Part shown: one piece after another, positions 1-9,070 of the stretch
How positions within the stretch are numbered: position 1 is the stretch's first letter
Layout: every line of letters starts with the position of its first letter
Assembly (NCBI RefSeq): GCF_900102545.1
Contig: NZ_FNBN01000009.1
Coordinates: forward strand, 186,001-250,000
Source of the DNA: Chitinophaga filiformis
GTDB taxonomy: Bacteria > Bacteroidota > Bacteroidia > Chitinophagales > Chitinophagaceae
DNA: 64,000 bases
Direction of reading: 5' to 3'
Translations under genes and position numbers: made by a program
The notes under the pieces: generated by a model
The model's database searches: none
What the model was told of the DNA's origin: nothing
Seen by the model: only the letters and a program-made list of their open reading frames with translations

Positions 1-1
1 G

Positions 2-2329
2 GAATATGATGTAATGGATGCACAGCAATTCACCACATTTAAAAAATGGGCGCTCATTAATGAAACACCCGGTAAATACACTGGTCTGGACGATCCTTCT
101 TTTTATACCAATGGCTCCTTCAGCCAGGAAGAAGTACAGGGCATCAAAATGGGCCGCAATACTAACTGGCAGAAACTGATCTATAAAACCGGGATGACAA
201 CCAACCATCAACTTGGCATTACCGGTGGATCAGAGACCACGCAATACGCTTTGTCAGGAGGATACTACAAAGAGACAGGCATCTATTCCGGACAGTCTTT
301 TGAACGGTTTTCCGTTAAAGCCAGCGTTGATCAGCAGCTGGGGAAATCAGTGAAAGTGGGGCTGAATACACTGAATACCTATTCCATTACAAACGGAGAA
401 AGTGCCAATCCGATGGGACAGGTATTACGCGCTAATCCGCTGGTATCACCATACGATAGCACTGGCGCATTAGTGAATGCATATGTACCCGGTACTGCCA
501 GCCAGGTATGGAATCCCCTGGCTAATTCTCTGCCCGGTGCAGCTGTGGAGACACGTAAAAGATCAGGCACCTTCACTACTTTATATGCGGAGGTCACGCT
601 GGCAAAAGGCCTGAAATACAGGTTTAACGCAGGTGCGGAACTAAGGAATGATGTATATGGAAACTTCTATGCCAGCAAAACAACGTATAATCAGGGGACT
701 TTGTCTACTTCCAGTAATCAGACCAACATGACCCTCGACTATACCCTTGAAAACCTGCTGATATATGAGAAGACGATTGCCCGGAAGCACAACATTAACT
801 TCACAGGCTTGTACAGCTTACAGGAATCCGCCTTACAGTCCAATACATTCAACAACAATACTATCCTCGCAGACTTCCTGCAGTACTACAATCCGCAGTA
901 TTCAGCCAATCTTACGGGACAGGGTAAATATGAGAAATGGGATATCCTCTCTTACATGGCAAGACTCAACTATAACTATGATGAAAGATACTTACTTACA
1001 CTGACGCTGCGATCTGATGGTTCTTCCCGTCTGGCGCCCGGCAATAAATACCATGTATTCCCATCTGTATCTGCGGCCTGGAACCTGCATAAAGAGCGTT
1101 TCATGTCAAAGGCACATGCTGTCACCAACCTGAAACTGAGAGTAGGATATGGTTCTGTGGGTAATACCGCTATCTCTCCTTATCAGACACTTGGCGCTTT
1201 ATCGCCCACCACATACAATTTCGGTTCTACCAATGTTACGGGCGCTTATCCCACCAATGTGTCTAATCCAGCTCTTACCTGGGAGTATACCTCCACTTTG
1301 AATGCAGGGATTGACATCGGTCTGTGGGACAATCGTGTAACAGGAACGATAGAATTATATCAGCAACAAACACGTTCTCTGTTATTGCCACAAACATTAC
1401 CACCTACTTCAGGTATTCCCAATGCGATCCTGACGAATGTAGGAAAGACTTCCAACAAGGGGATAGAGTTACAACTCAGTACAGTGAACGTCCGCGCCAG
1501 AGATAACAATGGATTCGGCTGGACAACCAACCTCAACGTGTTTATCAACCGCGGTAAGATCACGCAGCTGGCAAACGGCGTTACAAGAGATATCAATAAC
1601 AACTGGTTCGTCGGATATCCTATAGGCGTCATTTTCGACTATAAGAAGCAAGGCGTTTGGCAGAATACAAAAGAAGATTCTCTGATCGCGAAAGGATATG
1701 GGCTGACAGTAACAAATCCCGGATCGGTGATCGGTCAACTCAGACTTGCGAATACGAATGGGGATTCATTGATCAATGCAGACGACAGAGTGATACTAGG
1801 TTCCAACCAGCCGAAATGGGAGGGAGGTATTACCAACCGCTTTACCTTTAAAGGCTTTGATCTTACCATTGTTGCCTTTGTCAGAATGGGCGGATTGATC
1901 GTGAGCAAGATGCATCAGAGCGGCAGCTTTATCAATACCTACCAGAGTAATTACAATAACCTGGATGTAGATTACTGGACACCCGGCAGTGGTCAGAACT
2001 TTTATCCTAAACCTAACCATGCCAATACCAATACCCCCAATAGTTCCCTGTTAAGTTATTTCGATGGAAGCTATCTGAAGATCAGATCACTGAGTCTCGG
2101 TTATAGCCTCACGCCTGCCATGGTGAAACGATGGGGACTTGGAGCGGTAAGGATATATGCCACTGCCCAGAATCCTTTTATTCTCTTTTCTCCTTACCGG
2201 AATAAATACAAAGGCATCGATCCTGAAACGGCGATGGGATCAGGATCAGGAACTAATAACCAGGGAGGATTGAATGTGGATACGCCTGGTACATGGTCTA
2301 TGATATTTGGTTTTAACGTGTCGCTGTGA
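2..2329 (+). CDS. SusC/RagA-type TonB-dependent outer-membrane transporter, 5' partial
   Basis: The reading frame is already open at base 2, before the first in-frame ATG at 14, so the N-terminal signal peptide, carboxypeptidase-like domain and most of the plug lie outside the window. About 775 residues remain, which form the beta-barrel part of a protein that is normally about 1000 residues. Typical SusC barrel features are visible: LSGGYYKETGI, a YLLTLTLRSDGSSR strand, LKLRVGYGSVGNT, and the final aromatic strand ending in FGFNVSL. SusC barrels import oligosaccharides across the outer membrane under a SusD lid. The next gene, 56 nt downstream, is the SusD partner, followed by GH105 and GH97 genes, so this is the first visible gene of a polysaccharide utilisation operon. 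The substrate, probably a pectic oligosaccharide, is inferred from the enzymes. Confidence 0.93.
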   Translation, partial: EYDVMDAQQFTTFKKWALINETPGKYTGLDDPSFYTNGSFSQEEVQGIKMGRNTNWQKLIYKTGMTTNHQLGITGGSETTQYALSGGYYKETGIYSGQSFERFSVKASVDQQLGKSVKVGLNTLNTYSITNGESANPMGQVLRANPLVSPYDSTGALVNAYVPGTASQVWNPLANSLPGAAVETRKRSGTFTTLYAEVTLAKGLKYRFNAGAELRNDVYGNFYASKTTYNQGTLSTSSNQTNMTLDYTLENLLIYEKTIARKHNINFTGLYSLQESALQSNTFNNNTILADFLQYYNPQYSANLTGQGKYEKWDILSYMARLNYNYDERYLLTLTLRSDGSSRLAPGNKYHVFPSVSAAWNLHKERFMSKAHAVTNLKLRVGYGSVGNTAISPYQTLGALSPTTYNFGSTNVTGAYPTNVSNPALTWEYTSTLNAGIDIGLWDNRVTGTIELYQQQTRSLLLPQTLPPTSGIPNAILTNVGKTSNKGIELQLSTVNVRARDNNGFGWTTNLNVFINRGKITQLANGVTRDINNNWFVGYPIGVIFDYKKQGVWQNTKEDSLIAKGYGLTVTNPGSVIGQLRLANTNGDSLINADDRVILGSNQPKWEGGITNRFTFKGFDLTIVAFVRMGGLIVSKMHQSGSFINTYQSNYNNLDVDYWTPGSGQNFYPKPNHANTNTPNSSLLSYFDGSYLKIRSLSLGYSLTPAMVKRWGLGAVRIYATAQNPFILFSPYRNKYKGIDPETAMGSGSGTNNQGGLNVDTPGTWSMIFGFNVSL

Positions 2330-2385
2330 TGTATATAATGTAAGCCGGACAACAGTTCCGGAAGATTTACCAAAACTATCAGTAT

Positions 2386-4098
2386 ATGAAAAAGCTTTGT
2401 ATATATCTTATCAATCTCCTGTTTGTAACAGGGCTGTTTTACGGCTGTCAGAAAAAGCTGGAGGAAGAACCTCATTCTGTGCTTACGCCCGATTTCTTTA
2501 CAACAGCGCAGGGTTTTGAGGCAGGCCTGAATGCCGCTTATGCAGGTACCCGCTGGATATGGGGACCGCAGGACTTTTATAGCCTGACGGTATGTGGCAC
2601 AGATGAATTTAAAAGAGGTGTGGACGGCAGTAGCGATCTGAATAGTTATTCCAGCAATTATACACCATCGAATGGAAATGTAACTAATGTCTGGAAGTAT
2701 TGTTACACGTATATCAATACCTGCAATGGTCTCGTGGATAATGCACCACAGATACCCGGGATGGACACAACGCTTAGAAAGAGAATGGTGGGCGAGGCCA
2801 GGTTCCTGCGGGCTAATTATTATTTTATCCTGGTGCAACTATGGGGAGATGTAACACTGAACAGGCATTTCCAGAGTACGCCTACCACCTCGGCTGTACG
2901 CGACCCTATGGCGGATGTATATGATTTCATTATTGAAGATCTGATTGCAGCTATTGCCAGCCTCCCGCCGGGACCTCTCAGTGCCGGTGTACAGCCAGGC
3001 AGGGCTACTGCTGCCGCAGCTACACATCTATTGGCGAAGGTATATCTCACCAGAGCAGGCTCCCTCGCTAAAAAAGCAGATGATTATAAAAATGCCTATA
3101 CAACAGCAGCTACCCTGATCAGCAATAGCGCGGCGGCAGGAGTAGGACTGCTGTCCGATTTCGGAAAGGTATTCCAGGAAGGCAATGAGGCGAATATGGA
3201 AGTGTTATGGACGGTGCAGCATACATCTAATCTTGCATACAATGGTTCTCCTAAACAGGATAACCGCGATGCGGATAACCTCTTGTGCCATCTGTGGGTG
3301 CCCCAGTACGAGAATCAGCCTGGCATGCAGCGGGATGTGTTTTATGGCCGCCCTTATATACGGGTGATCCCTACCCGTTGGCTGACAGATACAGTGTTTG
3401 CAGATAAGGTAAATGATACCCGTTATAATAAGAGCTTTCAGACTACCTGGATCTGCAATGCACGGAAGCTGATCCCTAACTGGCCTGATCCTTTACCACC
3501 GGGAGCGCCGGCGAATGCACATCCTGGTCAGCCGAAGTTCGGAATTGGAGATACGGCCATATTTATGCCCGGCTATGAAATGTCTGATGCTCAGATAAAG
3601 GCCAAACCTTACCAGGTCATTACACCTGCTAAGTACGTACCTTCTTTAGCACCTACGCTGACGAAATATTTCGATACCAAACGTGTTGATATGAACAATC
3701 CATCTATCAGACCTATCATTGTTTACCGATTGGCAGATACCTATCTGGTAGCAGCAGAAGCAGCATTCATGGATGGAAGGCCTGGCGATGCAGTAGGTTT
3801 CATCAACGCGATCCGAAGAAGAGCAGCCTATCCTACAGGCAATCCGCAGGCAATGGAAGTACAGGTTTCAGATCTCTCGTTAGATTTTATCCTGGATGAA
3901 CGTTCCCGCGAACTATGCGGAGAACTAACGAGATGGCAGGACCTGATCAGAACAGGACAATTACTTACACGGGTAAGACTGCATAATACTGACGGACAGA
4001 AGAATATACAGGAGAAACATAAACTCCGGCCTATTCCACAGTCGCAGATAGATGCAACAACAACCGGTTCTAAGTATCCGCAGAACCCGCAGTGGTAG
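2386..4098 (+). CDS. SusD/RagB-type glycan-binding lipoprotein
   Basis: This 570-residue protein has a lipoprotein signal ending in FYGC, with Cys21 as the lipidated residue. It then follows the SusD pattern: an N-terminal stretch EEPHSVLTPDFFTTAQGFEA, helical TPR-like segments such as EARFLRANYYFILVQLWGDV (about residues 138-157), and a C-terminal part with the DERSRELCGE...RWQDLIRTGQLL motif and a final PIPQSQIDA...YPQNPQW. SusD proteins sit on the outer face of the outer membrane and close over the SusC barrel. It follows its SusC by 56 nt on the same strand and precedes a GH105 gene by 30 nt. The ligand cannot be read from sequence. Confidence 0.95.
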   Translation: MKKLCIYLINLLFVTGLFYGCQKKLEEEPHSVLTPDFFTTAQGFEAGLNAAYAGTRWIWGPQDFYSLTVCGTDEFKRGVDGSSDLNSYSSNYTPSNGNVTNVWKYCYTYINTCNGLVDNAPQIPGMDTTLRKRMVGEARFLRANYYFILVQLWGDVTLNRHFQSTPTTSAVRDPMADVYDFIIEDLIAAIASLPPGPLSAGVQPGRATAAAATHLLAKVYLTRAGSLAKKADDYKNAYTTAATLISNSAAAGVGLLSDFGKVFQEGNEANMEVLWTVQHTSNLAYNGSPKQDNRDADNLLCHLWVPQYENQPGMQRDVFYGRPYIRVIPTRWLTDTVFADKVNDTRYNKSFQTTWICNARKLIPNWPDPLPPGAPANAHPGQPKFGIGDTAIFMPGYEMSDAQIKAKPYQVITPAKYVPSLAPTLTKYFDTKRVDMNNPSIRPIIVYRLADTYLVAAEAAFMDGRPGDAVGFINAIRRRAAYPTGNPQAMEVQVSDLSLDFILDERSRELCGELTRWQDLIRTGQLLTRVRLHNTDGQKNIQEKHKLRPIPQSQIDATTTGSKYPQNPQW

Positions 4099-4128
4099 CC
4101 AAATTCTATTAACCGTAAAAACAAACAT

Positions 4129-5259
4129 ATGAAAAGAAAGCCTGCAGGCATACTTCTGTCCATGACGGTCTTAGTCCATTGTAGTGTGGCTTATTCGCAA
4201 TCCGCCGCGTTGAAACATTTTCCCAAAGACAGCTCTCCACAGGAAGTAGGGAAACGGGTGGCTAATCGCTTTATTGCCTCCCCGCATCCCAATTTCGGCA
4301 GGTCAACACCACCTTCTGTTATTACCTATCCGGAGGTTTGTGCCTGGTATGGCGCACTGGCATTTGCAAAGGAAAGTAAGGACAACACGTTGACGATAAA
4401 ACTCGCCGAACGCTTTGAACCGCTTTTTGCAGCAGATACAGCACTGGTGCCTAAGCCCGACCATGTAGACCATACCGTGTTTGGATCAGTACCGCTGGAG
4501 CTTTATCAGCAAACGAAAGATCCGCGTTACCTGGAAATGGGAAAGCGGATTGCAGACAAACAATGGGGAACACCGGAAGGACCGCACGTAAAGCCTGAAG
4601 GCCTGGCGGCTTACAAAAAGGGACTTACCTGGCAAACCCGTATGTGGATCGATGATATGTTTATGATCACAGCGGTACAGGCGCAAGCCTACCGTGCTAC
4701 GGGCAACAAGGAGTATATCGATCGGGCAGCAAAGGAAATGGTCGTCTATCTTGATTCTTTACAACAGCCTAACGGACTCTTTTATCATGCACCGGACGTT
4801 CCTTTCTTCTGGGGAAGAGGTGATGGCTGGATGGCCGCAGGTATGAGTGAACTGTTACGCTCATTACCGGCCAATAATCCTGACAGGCCCCGCATCATGG
4901 AAGGATACAAAAAGATGATGGCGGCATTGCTGAAATACCAGGCGCAAGATGGTATGTGGCGACAGCTGATAGATGATCCTGCTTCATGGCCGGAAACCTC
5001 CAGTACTGGTATGTTCACATTTGCCATGATCACAGGTGTGAAGCAGGGATGGCTGGATGCAAAGGTCTATGGGCCGGCAGCACGTAAGGCATGGTTGGCA
5101 CTGGTAACCTACATTGATAGCAATGGCGATGTCCGCGAGGTATGTGAAGGTACCAACAAGAAGAACGACCGCCAGTACTACCTGGACCGTAAACGTATTA
5201 CCGGCGATATGCATGGACAGGCGCCACTGTTATGGTGTGCAGCTGCCTTATTAAGATAG
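4129..5259 (+). CDS. GH105 unsaturated rhamnogalacturonyl hydrolase-like (YteR family)
   Basis: The product is 376 residues with a signal peptide of about 24 residues ending in AYSQS, so it is exported. It has the (alpha/alpha)6 signatures of GH88/GH105: RMWIDDMFM at residues 171-179, with an Asp pair (175-176) where the family has its catalytic Asp, and WGRGDGWMAAGM at 228-239. Length fits YteR-like enzymes (about 370). Members remove the 4,5-unsaturated galacturonic acid left at the non-reducing end by rhamnogalacturonan lyases, by hydrating the double bond. The position inside a SusC-SusD-GH105-GH97 operon supports pectin or rhamnogalacturonan breakdown in the periplasm. Substrate assignment is inference; other GH105 members act on ulvan or alginate-like products. 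Confidence 0.9.
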   Translation: MKRKPAGILLSMTVLVHCSVAYSQSAALKHFPKDSSPQEVGKRVANRFIASPHPNFGRSTPPSVITYPEVCAWYGALAFAKESKDNTLTIKLAERFEPLFAADTALVPKPDHVDHTVFGSVPLELYQQTKDPRYLEMGKRIADKQWGTPEGPHVKPEGLAAYKKGLTWQTRMWIDDMFMITAVQAQAYRATGNKEYIDRAAKEMVVYLDSLQQPNGLFYHAPDVPFFWGRGDGWMAAGMSELLRSLPANNPDRPRIMEGYKKMMAALLKYQAQDGMWRQLIDDPASWPETSSTGMFTFAMITGVKQGWLDAKVYGPAARKAWLALVTYIDSNGDVREVCEGTNKKNDRQYYLDRKRITGDMHGQAPLLWCAAALLR

Positions 5260-5281
5260 GTTACATCAATAAAGCAATATT

Positions 5282-7210
5282 ATGAAAATACGGGTCCTTC
5301 TTTGCACGCTGCTGCTGGCAGCGAAGACTTTTGCTGCCGATACTACGCTGGTGACCAGTCCCGACGGGCAGGTTCGTTTCAGGTTATTCTCTGATCATCA
5401 GCAGCTATACTATACAGTTGCTTTCCGGAATACCCCGGTTATCGATGCATCACCGATGATACTATCTATTGATGACCGCCTGCTGACCAGCGATGTAACA
5501 AAGGGTGCTGTAAAGCGATATACCGTCAATGAACGTTATCCCTGGAATGGAGTGCATGCGGTGGCTGTTAACAATTGTCAGGGCGCCACAATTGCCCTGA
5601 AACAGGGTACCACCAGCTACACCCTGGATGTACGTGTATTTAACACTGGCATCGCCTTCCGCACAGTGGTGCCCGGCGCCGCCAGTGTGAACCGTATCCC
5701 TGATGAGGCGACAGTATTCAATATTCCCGCCGGAAGTGAGGTATGGTATCACGACCTGAACATGCATTATGAAAGTGTGTATGCAAAAAAGGAGATATCC
5801 GCTTTACAGGCAGGAGAGTGGGTAGCGCCACCAGCCACCTTCAAATTGCAACAGGGTATTTACGCGGCCATTACAGAAGCCGACCTCGTGAACTATGCCG
5901 GTATGGCGCTCGAAGCAAATGGCAAACAGGGATTGGTAGTACGCTTAGCACAACATCAGCCGGTTTCTTATCCCTATAAGCTACGCTACAGTGAAGAGGA
6001 TGTACAGCGTTCTCTCAAACCTGCAGCGATCAGTGGCACCATTACTACTCCCTGGCGGGTAGTAATGGTAGGTGCTGACCTTAATACAATGGTCAACAAC
6101 GATATAGTACAGAATCTTTGTCCGCCGCCCGACCCGAAACTATTTCCTAAAGGCATACATACAGACTGGATCAAACCCGGCCGCGCTGCATGGAAATACC
6201 TGGACGGAGGTGGAGATGGTACGCCCGAAGTCATGAAGCAGTTTTCTGCTGAAGCAGGCGCTTTAGGTTTTGAACATAATATCCTGGAAGGCTTCTGGGC
6301 CAAGTGGACAGACGATCAGATCAGGGATGTGGTCAATGATGCTAAAAGCCATCATGTAGGCATCTGGGTATGGAAGCATTCCAAAACATTGCGGGATAAA
6401 ACGGAAAGACAGGCTTTTTTCAAGCGCTGTCATGACCTGGGTATAACAGGTGTCAAGATCGATTTCTTTGACAGTGAAGCAAAGGAGGTGATAGACCTTT
6501 ATACGGCTATCCTGCAGGAAACAGCCAGGTATCACCTGTTAACAGATTTCCATGGTGCTAACAAGCCTACCGGGTCATCCCGCACCTGGCCCAATGAACT
6601 GACAAGGGAAGCAGTAAAAGGTATGGAAGCCAGCAAGCTGACAGACAGGGCCGAACACGAAACCACCTTGCCCTTCACGCGTTTTTTAGCCGGTCCTGCA
6701 GAGTATACCGTCGTTCATTTCGGAGAGCGTAGAAAGAATACCTCCTGGGCTCACCAGGTAGCCAGTGCAGCCATTCTGAGTGCACCGCTGCTTACCTATG
6801 CCGCCCGGCCGCAACACATCCTTGACAATCCTGCCGGCAACCTGATAAAGCTTATCCCTTCTACCTGGGACGAAACCATCGTATTGCCGCCATCTGAAAT
6901 AGGCCAGCTGGCAGTATTCGCGCGGCGTAAAGGCGATACCTGGTTCCTGGCTGTAATGAATGGAGATGCGCCTCAGCAGATCAATATCCCGCTCTCTTTC
7001 CTGCAGCAGGCAAACTACAAAGTATCTGTAGTGAGAGATATTCCTGATAGTGCAGGCGCTGTGAAGGTAGAAGAAGCGGCCTATACAAAGAAAGATGTGA
7101 TCCCCCTGCAACTGGCACCGGGAGGAGGATATGTAGCGGTATTCGTTACCTCAGGAGGAAACGGAAACGCATATAGTTCACATAATACAGCGGTAAAGCG
7201 AAAAGATTAA
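5282..7210 (+). CDS. GH97 glycoside hydrolase, probably retaining alpha-galactosidase type
   Basis: This 642-residue protein has a signal peptide (about residues 1-19), an N-terminal beta-sandwich opening with TTLVTSPDGQVRFRL, a central barrel and a C-terminal beta domain, the normal GH97 layout. The barrel contains GVKIDFFDSEAKEVI with Asp394, and TDFHGANKPTGSSRTWPNEL followed by Glu449. GH97 has inverting alpha-glucosidases (SusB), which use Glu bases, and retaining alpha-galactosidases, which use an Asp nucleophile in a KxDFF motif. The Asp394-Glu449 spacing of 55 matches the Asp415/Glu470 pair I recall for Bacteroides BtGal97b, so a retaining mechanism is inferred. It is the last gene of the operon, 22 nt after GH105, and is followed by a terminator. 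Alpha-galactosidase on pectic side chains would fit but is not proven. Confidence 0.9.
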   Translation: MKIRVLLCTLLLAAKTFAADTTLVTSPDGQVRFRLFSDHQQLYYTVAFRNTPVIDASPMILSIDDRLLTSDVTKGAVKRYTVNERYPWNGVHAVAVNNCQGATIALKQGTTSYTLDVRVFNTGIAFRTVVPGAASVNRIPDEATVFNIPAGSEVWYHDLNMHYESVYAKKEISALQAGEWVAPPATFKLQQGIYAAITEADLVNYAGMALEANGKQGLVVRLAQHQPVSYPYKLRYSEEDVQRSLKPAAISGTITTPWRVVMVGADLNTMVNNDIVQNLCPPPDPKLFPKGIHTDWIKPGRAAWKYLDGGGDGTPEVMKQFSAEAGALGFEHNILEGFWAKWTDDQIRDVVNDAKSHHVGIWVWKHSKTLRDKTERQAFFKRCHDLGITGVKIDFFDSEAKEVIDLYTAILQETARYHLLTDFHGANKPTGSSRTWPNELTREAVKGMEASKLTDRAEHETTLPFTRFLAGPAEYTVVHFGERRKNTSWAHQVASAAILSAPLLTYAARPQHILDNPAGNLIKLIPSTWDETIVLPPSEIGQLAVFARRKGDTWFLAVMNGDAPQQINIPLSFLQQANYKVSVVRDIPDSAGAVKVEEAAYTKKDVIPLQLAPGGGYVAVFVTSGGNGNAYSSHNTAVKRKD

Positions 7211-7229
7211 CTACTGTAGCAACATAGAG

Positions 7230-7264
7230 AGAGCCTGTATCAAAAGTATGATCAGGCTCTTTTT
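7230..7264 (+). terminator. Rho-independent terminator after the PUL 1 operon
   Basis: A perfect 8-bp stem, AGAGCCTG (7230-7237) with CAGGCTCT (7253-7260), is followed directly by TTTTA. It lies 20 nt after the stop of the GH97 gene and is the natural end of that operon. Confidence 0.75.
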
Positions 7265-7283
7265 ATTCGGGTACCTGATGGAG
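7262..7283. repeat. 22-bp segment shared with the MITE-like element at 62.66 kb
   Basis: These 22 bases, with core ATTCGGGTACCT and ending ATGGAG, match 62659-62680 at 21 of 22 positions (one G/A change). The second copy lies inside an element with 25-bp inverted ends. The stretch before this copy, GAGCCTGTATCAAAA, also loosely resembles that element's end GGGGCTGTCTCATAA. It may be what is left of a second insertion. The remaining gap, 7284-7556, holds no gene-like frame. Confidence 0.5.
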
Positions 7284-7307
7284 CCAGGTAGTCATTTAAC
7301 CAATTCT

Positions 7308-7343
7308 GTGGATGTTCATTTATTTTTAATACATCCACTTTTT
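7308..7343 (+). terminator. Terminator-like hairpin
   Basis: GTGGATGT (7308-7315) pairs perfectly with ACATCCAC (7331-7338), and TTTTT follows. It is a second hairpin plus T-run downstream of the GH97 gene, so it may be a back-up terminator or part of a decayed element. No gene reads into it other than the PUL 1 operon. Confidence 0.45.
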
Positions 7344-7560
7344 ATTACCCTCAGTAGCTTCAGTTTCAGAGAGACCGCCGCCCGCCATCCCATACTGAAA
7401 CCGGCACTATTTAGCGAATATGTCATCTTGACAATTTTATAAGAATAAGTCATAGCTATTTCAGAACAGTTATGATGAATTATAAATTATTTTACCTAAA
7501 TTAGTCAGGTACTGAAATTATGAATACCCGCTGACGCCAATATCCTGTAATGTGTTATAC

Positions 7561-7599
7561 CCGATTGTGATTTGTTAACGTCAGTACAACCTCGTTTTG
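7561..7599 (+). promoter_or_regulatory. Putative Bacteroidota-type promoter overlapped by an operator-like half site
   Basis: TTTG at 7571-7574 and TCGTTTTG at 7592-7599 resemble the Bacteroidota -33 (TTTG) and -7 (TAnnTTTG) elements, with 17 nt between them and a start codon 27 nt further on. CCGATTGTGATTTG at 7561-7574 overlaps the -33 element and is identical to part of the LacI-type operator at 19605-19618; the other half of the dyad is poorly kept. Only one arm matches, so binding is uncertain. Confidence 0.4.
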
Positions 7600-7626
7600 C
7601 TTTTCCTTCATTTAAAACAATACAAG

Positions 7627-7833
7627 ATGAAAAGATCCCTCATGCTTTTTGGTATTGCTGTTACAGCAATTGTTTTGTTCGTATCCGGTTCATCTTCCGG
7701 AAGCGCCTGTCAGGACGATCATCATGGCCTGCGCGGAAAATGCAGGATCACTGTTGTAGGCGGTGTATACCACTACGACTGCGTTTCTGCCATTAATCCG
7801 GATGAGACCAATTGTACGTATTATGTAGAATAG
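7627..7833 (+). CDS. Small exported four-cysteine peptide
   Basis: A 68-residue product begins MKRSLMLFGIAVTAIVLFVS, a clear signal peptide, with a mature part of roughly 45 residues. The mature part has four cysteines (ACQ, KCR, DCV, NCT), which could form two disulfides, plus a His/Asp-rich patch QDDHHG. I chose the ATG at 7627 because the signal peptide begins there; an in-frame upstream start (7597) would add ten residues with no signal-peptide character. It does not carry the NVEAL motif of the Bacteroidota NVEAL peptides, but it sits in the same context, just before a DUF4221-like propeller lipoprotein. Function unknown. A strong hairpin directly after the stop suggests that this gene is expressed at a higher level than the genes behind it. 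Confidence 0.75.
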   Translation: MKRSLMLFGIAVTAIVLFVSGSSSGSACQDDHHGLRGKCRITVVGGVYHYDCVSAINPDETNCTYYVE

Positions 7834-7839
7834 CGGATG

Positions 7840-7872
7840 ATAAACAGGGCGAGCACCGCCCTGTTTATTTTC
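7840..7872 (+). terminator. Strong hairpin terminator or attenuator between the peptide and lipoprotein genes
   Basis: ATAAACAGGGCG (7840-7851) and CGCCCTGTTTAT (7857-7868) form a perfect 12-bp stem with loop AGCAC, followed by TTTTC. It begins 7 nt after the peptide stop and ends 26 nt before the next start codon. Partial read-through would give much peptide and little lipoprotein. Confidence 0.8.
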
Positions 7873-7897
7873 ATTATTATCAAGTCTAAACGGACCT

Positions 7898-9070
7898 ATG
7901 TCAGGAAGATCCTTCTTTTTATTTTTGGGCGCCCTTATCTCTCTCTATGCCTGCGGTGGCAAAACAGAGACGCCCTGGTCAAATTGTAATACAGCCGGTA
8001 CCATTATCCCGCTGACCATCTCTACAAACGATACGCTGCGCCTTTACCTGGATAGTTTGATGGTAATGGGTATATCAACACCTATCGATTATCATGCAGC
8101 AGAAAATGTATTGTATGCCTTTGATAGTTATAACAAACGCCTGCTACGATACCCGCTTGGCAAAGAAGGACAGGTATATCCGGATAGCATACACCTGGTT
8201 AATATCCGGCAGAAGATTTCTTACATGCGTTATCTTTCTGCAGATAGCCTGGTATTGTATACCTATGGTAGTGCAAAGCTCTTCTATTATTCAATGAGCC
8301 GCGATACTGTTTACAAAAGCCTTGACTTTGTTAACCGTGAAGCGCCCCGTATGAAAAGTAATGCCGCTGCCTGGCCTTATGCCAATCCTGCATCACCTGT
8401 GTTTTTCCTTGGCAACAGGATTATTGGTACGGGATTTCTGTTGGGAGAGAAGGAGGATGAGCTTGTCAACAGTCGTACTATCTGCACCATGATCGATCTG
8501 TCTACAGGAGGTATCAGTCAACGGCTGTCTTATTCCAAGGTTTACTGGCAGCATAACTGGGGAGGATCACATTTGCGTACGCCATACTGTGCATATAATG
8601 AGCAGACAAAACACCTGATCATCAGTCTCCCTGCCGATCATAACATACAGGTCATTGACAGTAACTGGCAGACAAAAGAATTGTATGCCGGGAGCAGGAG
8701 CAACATTTGCATAACATCAATGTCATTATCCAAAAATGATAAACAGATACTGGATCCGAAGCTGGCCCTCGCTTATTATACCAGTACGCCTTCCTATCGT
8801 AATATCATTTATGACCAATACCATGACAGGTATTACAGGTTGCTGGAATTACCTCCTGCTGATGAAGTATCAATCACTGCTAAATTAAGAGGGAAGCAAA
8901 CCAGCCTCATCGCGTTTGACAAAGACTTTAAATACCTGGGAGAAGCGGCCCTGCCTGATGCCCTGGCATTGGATAACTTTTTTGTTACCCGGGAGGGAAT
9001 ATATTTTCTGAATGCCAATAATAAGGACCAAAACATCGCCCAATATGTACAATGTAAGATTGAATTATAG
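7898..9070 (+). CDS. DUF4221-like six-bladed beta-propeller lipoprotein
   Basis: This 390-residue protein starts with a lipoprotein signal, SLYACGG, with Cys19 lipidated. The rest is all-beta, with repeated blade-like segments (YHAAENVLYAFDSYNKRLLRY, NEQTKHLIISLPADHNIQVID, FDKDFKYLGEAALPD). This is the DUF4221 / BF3164-like group of Bacteroidota propellers, whose role is not established. It is probably anchored in the outer or inner membrane facing the periplasm or the outside. It follows the four-cysteine peptide by 64 nt, across a hairpin, and overlaps the next gene by 26 nt, so the three are likely one unit. The domain assignment rests on appearance and context. Confidence 0.7.
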   Translation: MSGRSFFLFLGALISLYACGGKTETPWSNCNTAGTIIPLTISTNDTLRLYLDSLMVMGISTPIDYHAAENVLYAFDSYNKRLLRYPLGKEGQVYPDSIHLVNIRQKISYMRYLSADSLVLYTYGSAKLFYYSMSRDTVYKSLDFVNREAPRMKSNAAAWPYANPASPVFFLGNRIIGTGFLLGEKEDELVNSRTICTMIDLSTGGISQRLSYSKVYWQHNWGGSHLRTPYCAYNEQTKHLIISLPADHNIQVIDSNWQTKELYAGSRSNICITSMSLSKNDKQILDPKLALAYYTSTPSYRNIIYDQYHDRYYRLLELPPADEVSITAKLRGKQTSLIAFDKDFKYLGEAALPDALALDNFFVTREGIYFLNANNKDQNIAQYVQCKIEL

